DNA from: UBA9676 sp036522155
GTDB taxonomy: Bacteria; Actinomycetota; Actinomycetes; Streptosporangiales; Streptosporangiaceae
Length of the DNA: 9,686 nt
Direction of reading: 5' to 3'
NCBI GenBank assembly: GCA_036522155.1
Contig: DATDGI010000297.1
Span: 1-9,686 of the forward strand
Shown: in pieces, positions 6,556 to 9,686 of the stretch
Numbering within the stretch: the first letter of the stretch is position 1
Layout: each line of letters begins with the position of its first letter
Program-made: the position numbers and the translations under genes
Notes under the pieces: model-generated
The model's input: only the letters and a program-made list of their open reading frames with translations
Database searches by the model: none
What the model was told of the DNA's origin: nothing

Positions 6556-6588
6556 GGTATTGTAATACCAACAGTATCTCAATAACAA
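6556..6588 (-). promoter_or_regulatory. Promoter and TetR operator of the TetR-ligase unit
   Basis: On the minus strand TTGTTA (6588-6583), an 18-base spacer and TACAAT (6564-6559) form a good sigma-70-type promoter in a local AT-rich island. The inverted repeat GGTATT-AC-AATACC (6556-6569) covers the -10 box and starts seven bases upstream of the ATG at 6549. This is where an autoregulatory TetR repressor would bind. The predicted transcript start is within a few bases of the ATG. A further partial half-site (GATAC) lies inside the spacer. Confidence 0.6.
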
Positions 6589-6613
6589 GAGTACCTACCT
6601 GCGGCGCTGTCCA

Positions 6614-6654
6614 TGCTCGCTGACGCGTGCGGGGCGAACTCCGCCGTCAGAGCA
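6614..6654 (-). terminator. Stem-loop terminator of the VOC gene
   Basis: TGCTC plus TGACG (6614-6618 and 6621-6625, with two bulged bases) pairs with CGTCAGAGCA (6645-6654). Inside, GCGG and CCGC can pair further. The stem includes the last codons and stop of the VOC gene on the minus strand. It has no T tract. It also insulates the TetR promoter just downstream. Confidence 0.45.
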
Positions 6655-7084
6655 CGCAGAACTCGTTGCCCTCTGGGTCGGCCATCACCACGTGATCGGG
6701 AATGCCATTCTGCGTGTCCTCCCGGATAACGGTGGCGCCAGCGGCGGCCAGGCGCCCGGCCGCCTCGGTCACGCGCGGCCACCGGATCTCCCAGGGCACG
6801 CTGCGGCCGCCACCCGCCTGCACGTCCAGGTGAACCCGGTTCTTGGCGATCTTGGGCTCGGGAACCTTGAGGAACGAGATGCTGGGGCCAACTCCGTCGG
6901 GATCTTCGATATAGGCGCCGTCATCCCACTCCTCCGGCGGGACACCGGCGTGGGTGAGCCACCCGGCCCAGCTGGCGAAACCCTGCGGCGGCGCAGCCTC
7001 GGCGTAGCCCAGCGCCAGGCGCCAGAAGGCAGACAGCGCCGCCGGGTGTGCGCAGTCGATTGTCACCGTCCACCTGGTGCTCAT
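6647..7084 (-). CDS. VOC superfamily (glyoxalase-like) protein
   Basis: A 145-residue protein with two repeats of the vicinal-oxygen-chelate fold. The first begins VTIDCAHPAALSAFWRLALG. The second contains NRVHLDVQAGG (82-92) and the closing DHVVMADPEGNEFCVL (130-145), typical of the Glyoxalase_6-like family. Related small VOC proteins include bleomycin-type resistance proteins, dioxygenases and glyoxalases. Metal ligands cannot be assigned with certainty and no reaction can be named. Two starts are possible in the same frame: ATG 7084 (preferred, homology begins there) and ATG 7123, which adds 13 residues encoded across a ten-G run. For the preferred start the G run may act as the ribosome-binding sequence. 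Confidence 0.85.
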   Translation of the reverse strand: MSTRWTVTIDCAHPAALSAFWRLALGYAEAAPPQGFASWAGWLTHAGVPPEEWDDGAYIEDPDGVGPSISFLKVPEPKIAKNRVHLDVQAGGGRSVPWEIRWPRVTEAAGRLAAAGATVIREDTQNGIPDHVVMADPEGNEFCVL

Positions 7085-7091
7085 CAGGCCG

Positions 7092-7101
7092 CCCCCCCCC
7101 C
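7092..7101 (-). repeat. Ten-base G homopolymer ahead of the VOC start
   Basis: On the coding (minus) strand ten consecutive G end seven bases before ATG 7084. That spacing suits a Shine-Dalgarno, and G-rich sequence can pair with the 16S CCUCC by G-C and G-U pairs. The run also lies between the two candidate starts, so a length change would alter the frame of the 13-residue extension. Such long runs are uncommon and prone to slippage and sequencing error. Confidence 0.6.
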
Positions 7102-7242
7102 GCGTCGGATAGGTAGTCGTCATGGGAGTAAAGCAGCCGCCCCGGCATCTGCCGGTGCAAAGTCACGACCCCCTGCCGTTGGCGGGACGCTCCCGGCGGG
7201 GCGCTGCCACGCTGTCAGCCACCGCCGTGGCCCCGGCTCCCG

Positions 7243-7280
7243 TTGATTTCCGTATCTAGGTACGGGTTTAGGGTGCGGGT
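7243..7280 (+). promoter_or_regulatory. MerR-type promoter and operator
   Basis: TTGATT (7243-7248) as -35 and TAGGGT (7269-7274) as -10 are separated by 20 bp, the over-long spacer typical of MerR-activated promoters. A near-perfect 16-bp palindrome, CCGTATCTAGGTACGG (7250-7265, one mismatched pair), fills the spacer, as a MerR dimer site should. Six bases follow the -10 before GTG 7281, so the transcript is probably leaderless. The site should be bound by the MerR domain encoded immediately downstream. Confidence 0.75.
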
Positions 7281-8693
7281 GTGAGGGCTGGCGAGGTGGC
7301 GCGGCGGGCCGGTGTCAACGCCGAGACGCTGCGGTATTACGAGCGCCGCGGCCTGCTGCCCGAGCCGATGCGGATGCCGGGCGGGCACCGCCGTTACGGC
7401 GAGGAAACGGTGCGCTTCCTGCGGGCGATCAAGCAGGCGCAGGCGGCCGGGTTCACCCTGGCCGAGATCGAGGACTACCTCACCGTTGTCCGGCGCGGCC
7501 GGGTGCCTGCCCCGCAGGCTCTGCGGGTGCGGGCAGCGGCGAAGATCGGCCAGATCGACGCGCGGATCGCCGGGCTGCGGCGCATGCGCGAGGAACTGGC
7601 GCGGATCGCCGGGTGCGCGTGCGACTCACTGGATCACTGCACCTGCGGCGCCGCGTACCTGGCCCGGCGGGGCCGTGAGTCACCGGTGCCCCCGCTGCTG
7701 CTGCACGTCACCAACGGTGAGAGCGCGGGAAACACACTGCGCCAGACCTCGCTGGGCGGCGCGGTGCTGCCCTGGCAGGACGCGCTGCACGACGGACCGG
7801 TGCCGGCCACGGCTCGGCCGGAGCTGCTGCGCACCCGGGCCGGGTTCTTGTCCGGCTGCGGGTGGGGCAGCAAACAGGCGATCCTGTCGGCGCTGCAGCG
7901 CCGCGACCGCACGCTCATCGAGGCGCTTCGGGACCGGCGCCAGGTGGTCTTGTGGTTCGAGCATGACCTTTACGACCAGCTCCAGCTGCTGGACACCCTC
8001 ACGCTCGCATCCGCCACCGGCGGCACGCCCGAGCTGATCGTCACCGGCTCGTTCCCCGGCAAGCCGTCGTTCCGCGGCCTCGGTGAGCTGACCGCCGCCC
8101 AGCTGGAAACGTTGTGGCCCTCGCGGGTGGCGGCCACGCCCGGCCTGCTGGCCGCAGCCTCCGCGGCCTGGGACGCGCTGCGCCAGCCCCAGCCGTCCGC
8201 GCTGGCGGTGATCGCCACGGCCGGCGTGGCGGAGCTGCCGTTCCTTGGCCCGGCGCTGCGGCGGCTGCTGGAAGAACTGCCCGCCCCCGCAACCGGCCTC
8301 TCAGGCACCGAACGGCGGGCACTGCAGGCCATCGCAGCCGGCGCGGCGACACCACTGGCAGCCTTCCGCGCCGCGCAAGACCTGGAGGCGGCACCATTCC
8401 TCGGCGACTCCTGGTTCTACCGCACCCTCACCAGCCTGGGCTCCGGCCACCCGCGCCTGATCGAAACCCAGACCGGCGACCAGCTCCCAGCCGCCCCGCC
8501 GCTCAGCGACGCCCGCACCTACGCCACCATGCCGCTCCGGCTCACCCCAGCCGGAGGGCAGGTTCTCGCGCTCAAGGCCGACCGCGTGCAGCTCCTCGGC
8601 ATAGACCGCTGGGTCGGCGGAAGCCATATCACCCCCCGGACGGCATGGCGATGGGACCCCGGCGCCCAGCATCTGATCAAGCCGCGCGGGTAA
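7281..8693 (+). CDS. MerR-family regulator fused to a DUF1835 protein
   Basis: A 470-residue protein. Residues 1-about 130 form a complete MerR regulator: the winged helix AGEVARRAGVNAETLRYYER opens it, then GLLPEP and GGHRRYGEE. A dimerisation helix (about 75-108) follows, then a Cys cluster, C112, C114, C120 and C122. The C112-x7-C120 spacing equals that of the copper sensor CueR, so Cu(I) or a similar soft metal is a reasonable guess. Linker RESPVP (132-137) leads to a DUF1835-type domain, with LHVTNGESAG (141-150), LPWQDALHDGPVP (163-175) and LWFEHDLYDQLQLL (214-227). The rest (about 230-470) resembles stand-alone actinobacterial DUF1835 proteins, function unknown. Codon bias is even across the junction. 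The MerR-type promoter directly upstream implies the protein controls its own synthesis. A one-base indel joining two former genes cannot be excluded. Domain calls are confident; the role of the fusion is unknown. Confidence 0.85.
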   Translation: MRAGEVARRAGVNAETLRYYERRGLLPEPMRMPGGHRRYGEETVRFLRAIKQAQAAGFTLAEIEDYLTVVRRGRVPAPQALRVRAAAKIGQIDARIAGLRRMREELARIAGCACDSLDHCTCGAAYLARRGRESPVPPLLLHVTNGESAGNTLRQTSLGGAVLPWQDALHDGPVPATARPELLRTRAGFLSGCGWGSKQAILSALQRRDRTLIEALRDRRQVVLWFEHDLYDQLQLLDTLTLASATGGTPELIVTGSFPGKPSFRGLGELTAAQLETLWPSRVAATPGLLAAASAAWDALRQPQPSALAVIATAGVAELPFLGPALRRLLEELPAPATGLSGTERRALQAIAAGAATPLAAFRAAQDLEAAPFLGDSWFYRTLTSLGSGHPRLIETQTGDQLPAAPPLSDARTYATMPLRLTPAGGQVLALKADRVQLLGIDRWVGGSHITPRTAWRWDPGAQHLIKPRG

Positions 8694-8747
8694 GCCCCGT
8701 CCGGGATGAGCGCCATAGGGTACTGGTCACCGTCCGCCTAAAGGTAG

Positions 8748-8753
8748 GACTAT
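8748..8753 (+). promoter_or_regulatory. Weak -10-like hexamer before the Cys-rich gene
   Basis: GACTAT (8748-8753) is followed by six bases and GTG 8760, the same layout as the other leaderless starts here. There is no convincing -35. If used, translation would begin at 8760 instead of 8754 and shorten the protein by two residues. Confidence 0.3.
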
Positions 8754-9110
8754 GTGGCTGTGAGCGGCGAAGGAGATAACCCGCTACGGCAGTTCGTGGC
8801 CGCCTGGCAGGCCGCCACGGCCGTGGCGGCCGAGTGGGCAGAGCGCACGGCGGCGGTGACCGCCGAGGCGTTCCACAAGCTCACCAACGACCCGGCTGTC
8901 CGTGCGGTGCTGAAGAGCTGGCGCATCACGGCCACCGGAGCGTGGCGCGACTGCGAGTGCTCCTGCGCCCGCGCACACCCCAATGACCTGGGGGTATGCG
9001 ACAAGCGCGCGGTGATCACGCGCAGGCTCCCGACGGACCATGACGGCGTGATCGACGTTCCGCTGTGCGCGCCGTGCGCAGTGGCGCAAGGCGTTGCCGA
9101 GCTGCCCTAG
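8754..9110 (+). CDS. Small six-cysteine, zinc-ribbon-like protein
   Basis: A 118-residue soluble protein. Residues 10-60 are helical and Ala-rich (FVAAWQAATAVAAEWAER, then TAAVTAEAFHKL). The C-terminal half has six cysteines: C67, C69 and C71 in DCECSCARAH, C82 in LGVCDKRAV, and C105 and C108 in VPLCAPCAVAQG. Paired Cys motifs separated by a strand-rich stretch suggest a zinc ribbon or other metal site. I know of similar uncharacterised actinobacterial proteins but no assigned function. The start is either GTG 8754 or GTG 8760, which differ by two residues. It lies 60 bases after the MerR-DUF1835 gene and could be cotranscribed with it, though a weak promoter-like hexamer precedes it. A stem-loop overlaps its 3' end. 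Confidence 0.75.
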   Translation: MAVSGEGDNPLRQFVAAWQAATAVAAEWAERTAAVTAEAFHKLTNDPAVRAVLKSWRITATGAWRDCECSCARAHPNDLGVCDKRAVITRRLPTDHDGVIDVPLCAPCAVAQGVAELP

Positions 9111-9140
9111 ATCGTTGACCAGGAAATGCGGGCAGCTCGG
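9097..9140 (+). terminator. 11-bp inverted repeat overlapping the end of the Cys-rich gene
   Basis: CCGAGCTGCCC (9097-9107) and GGGCAGCTCGG (9130-9140) are perfectly complementary, separated by 22 bases that include the end of the stop codon. There is no T tract. It is a strong candidate terminator. The remaining 9141-9310, ahead of the GntR gene, shows nothing I can interpret. Confidence 0.5.
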
Positions 9141-9310
9141 TGATCGTGGGCGGCCAGGGAGCGCTTGACTGGGGCGCCGATGGCCCAGTTGTGCCAGACG
9201 GGGCCGTGAGATTGATCCTCGATACGCCTGACGTGGCTGCACCACACCGGCAGCGGCCCCGGCCTGACCCGCCGCAGGCCCTGGGCATGGTGGACACGAG
9301 CACAAACGGT

Positions 9311-9322
9311 TATGATGCCAAT
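9311..9322 (+). promoter_or_regulatory. Leaderless promoter of the GntR gene
   Basis: TATGAT (9311-9316), five of six matches to TATAAT, is followed by six bases and GTG 9323, with no Shine-Dalgarno. TGGACA (9291-9296) resembles a -35, but only 14 bases separate it from the -10. YtrA regulators commonly repress their own promoter, so an operator may lie here; I see no clear inverted repeat. Confidence 0.55.
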
Positions 9323-9685
9323 GTGTCTAGCACTAACCCCACTCTGGCGATCGATCACTTCAGCCCGGTGCCGCTGCACGAGCAGGTGGCAGCGGCCATC
9401 CGCCGGGCGATCGCCGACGGCGAGGCTGGCCCGGGTGAGCGGCTCCCGCCGGCGAAGGATCTGGCTGCGGTGCTGGGGGTGAACGCCAACACGGTGTTCC
9501 GGGCGCTTCGGACGCTGCGGGAGGAGGGCCTGGTGGAGTTCCGCCGCGGCCGCGGCGTGTCGGTGACCGCGGGCGCTGCCCTGCGCAGCCCGGTGGTGGC
9601 CAAGGCACGTGAGCTGGTTGTGGTGGCCCGCCGGTACGGGTACCGGCCCGAGGAGCTGATCACGATCATCGAGCAGGTTTCCTAG
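9323..9685 (+). CDS. GntR-family regulator, YtrA subfamily
   Basis: A 120-residue protein. Residues 16-80 form the GntR winged helix: VPLHEQVAAAIRRAIADG, then PGERLPPAKDLAAVLGVN, then ANTVFRALRTLREEGLVEF and RRGRGVSV. The short helical tail (about 85-120) is too small for a FadR or HutC ligand domain and fits the YtrA subfamily, which dimerises through it. YtrA-type genes usually open an operon with membrane or ABC-transporter genes, so the next gene outside the right edge is the probable target. The start at GTG 9323 is supported by the leaderless promoter; an in-frame ATG at 9140 would add 61 residues without codon or domain support. The stop is at 9683-9685, so the gene is complete. Confidence 0.9.
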   Translation: MSSTNPTLAIDHFSPVPLHEQVAAAIRRAIADGEAGPGERLPPAKDLAAVLGVNANTVFRALRTLREEGLVEFRRGRGVSVTAGAALRSPVVAKARELVVVARRYGYRPEELITIIEQVS

Positions 9686-9686
9686 G

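Noticed and set aside
9140..9322. Longer GntR protein from ATG 9140
   Set aside because: The added 61 residues have no domain, overlap the terminator-like repeat and promoter, and YtrA proteins are normally about 120 residues.
1..9686. CRISPR array, insertion sequence ends or phage structural genes
   Set aside because: No regularly spaced repeats, transposase, integrase or phage structural motifs were found on either strand.

Overview
The window is GC-rich throughout, with coding frames that strongly prefer G or C at third positions, frequent GTG starts and several apparently leaderless promoters. This fits a high-GC actinobacterium, perhaps of the Streptosporangiales or Streptomycetales type; the genus cannot be fixed from the sequence. 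It looks like ordinary chromosome with accessory patches, not a phage or plasmid backbone. No rRNA, CRISPR array, integrase or transposase is visible.

Left part (1-2504): the 3' end of an unrecognised gene runs in from the left edge. A 693-codon flavoprotein of the trimethylamine dehydrogenase / 2,4-dienoyl-CoA reductase family follows. It keeps the family fold and most active-site residues, but lacks the cysteine that covalently holds FMN and has Ser in place of one of the four iron-sulfur cysteines.

Junction (2505-2907): about 400 bases without an intact gene. They hold inverted repeats, a fragment matching the 3' end of a tRNA-Leu, and a codon-biased reverse-strand gene remnant. This looks like a recombination scar. 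It ends at a HigBA-type toxin-antitoxin module (2882-3609), which has a perfect inverted repeat over its -10 box. The toxin gene carries a one-base insertion that splits it into two frames; the antitoxin gene is intact.

Middle (3771-7084): a leaderless class I SAM methyltransferase on the plus strand converges on a two-gene minus-strand unit. In that unit a TetR-family repressor is followed, with a 4-base overlap, by a phenylacetate-CoA-ligase-like adenylating enzyme. A palindrome over the promoter is the likely TetR operator. Next on the minus strand is a VOC/glyoxalase-like protein whose start lies just behind a run of ten G.

Right part (7243-9685): a classic MerR promoter (20-bp spacer with a central palindrome) drives an unusual fusion of a MerR-family metal-sensor-like regulator to a DUF1835 protein. 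A small six-cysteine protein follows, then a short YtrA-type GntR regulator that ends two bases before the right edge and probably heads an operon continuing outside.

Several plus-strand genes (at 2908, 3771, 7281, 9323 and possibly 8760) share one layout: a -10 hexamer followed by exactly six bases and then the start codon, which predicts leaderless mRNA. The most notable items are the MerR-DUF1835 fusion with its intact MerR-type promoter, the cofactor-site substitutions in the TMADH-like enzyme, and the frameshifted toxin beside a probable integration scar.
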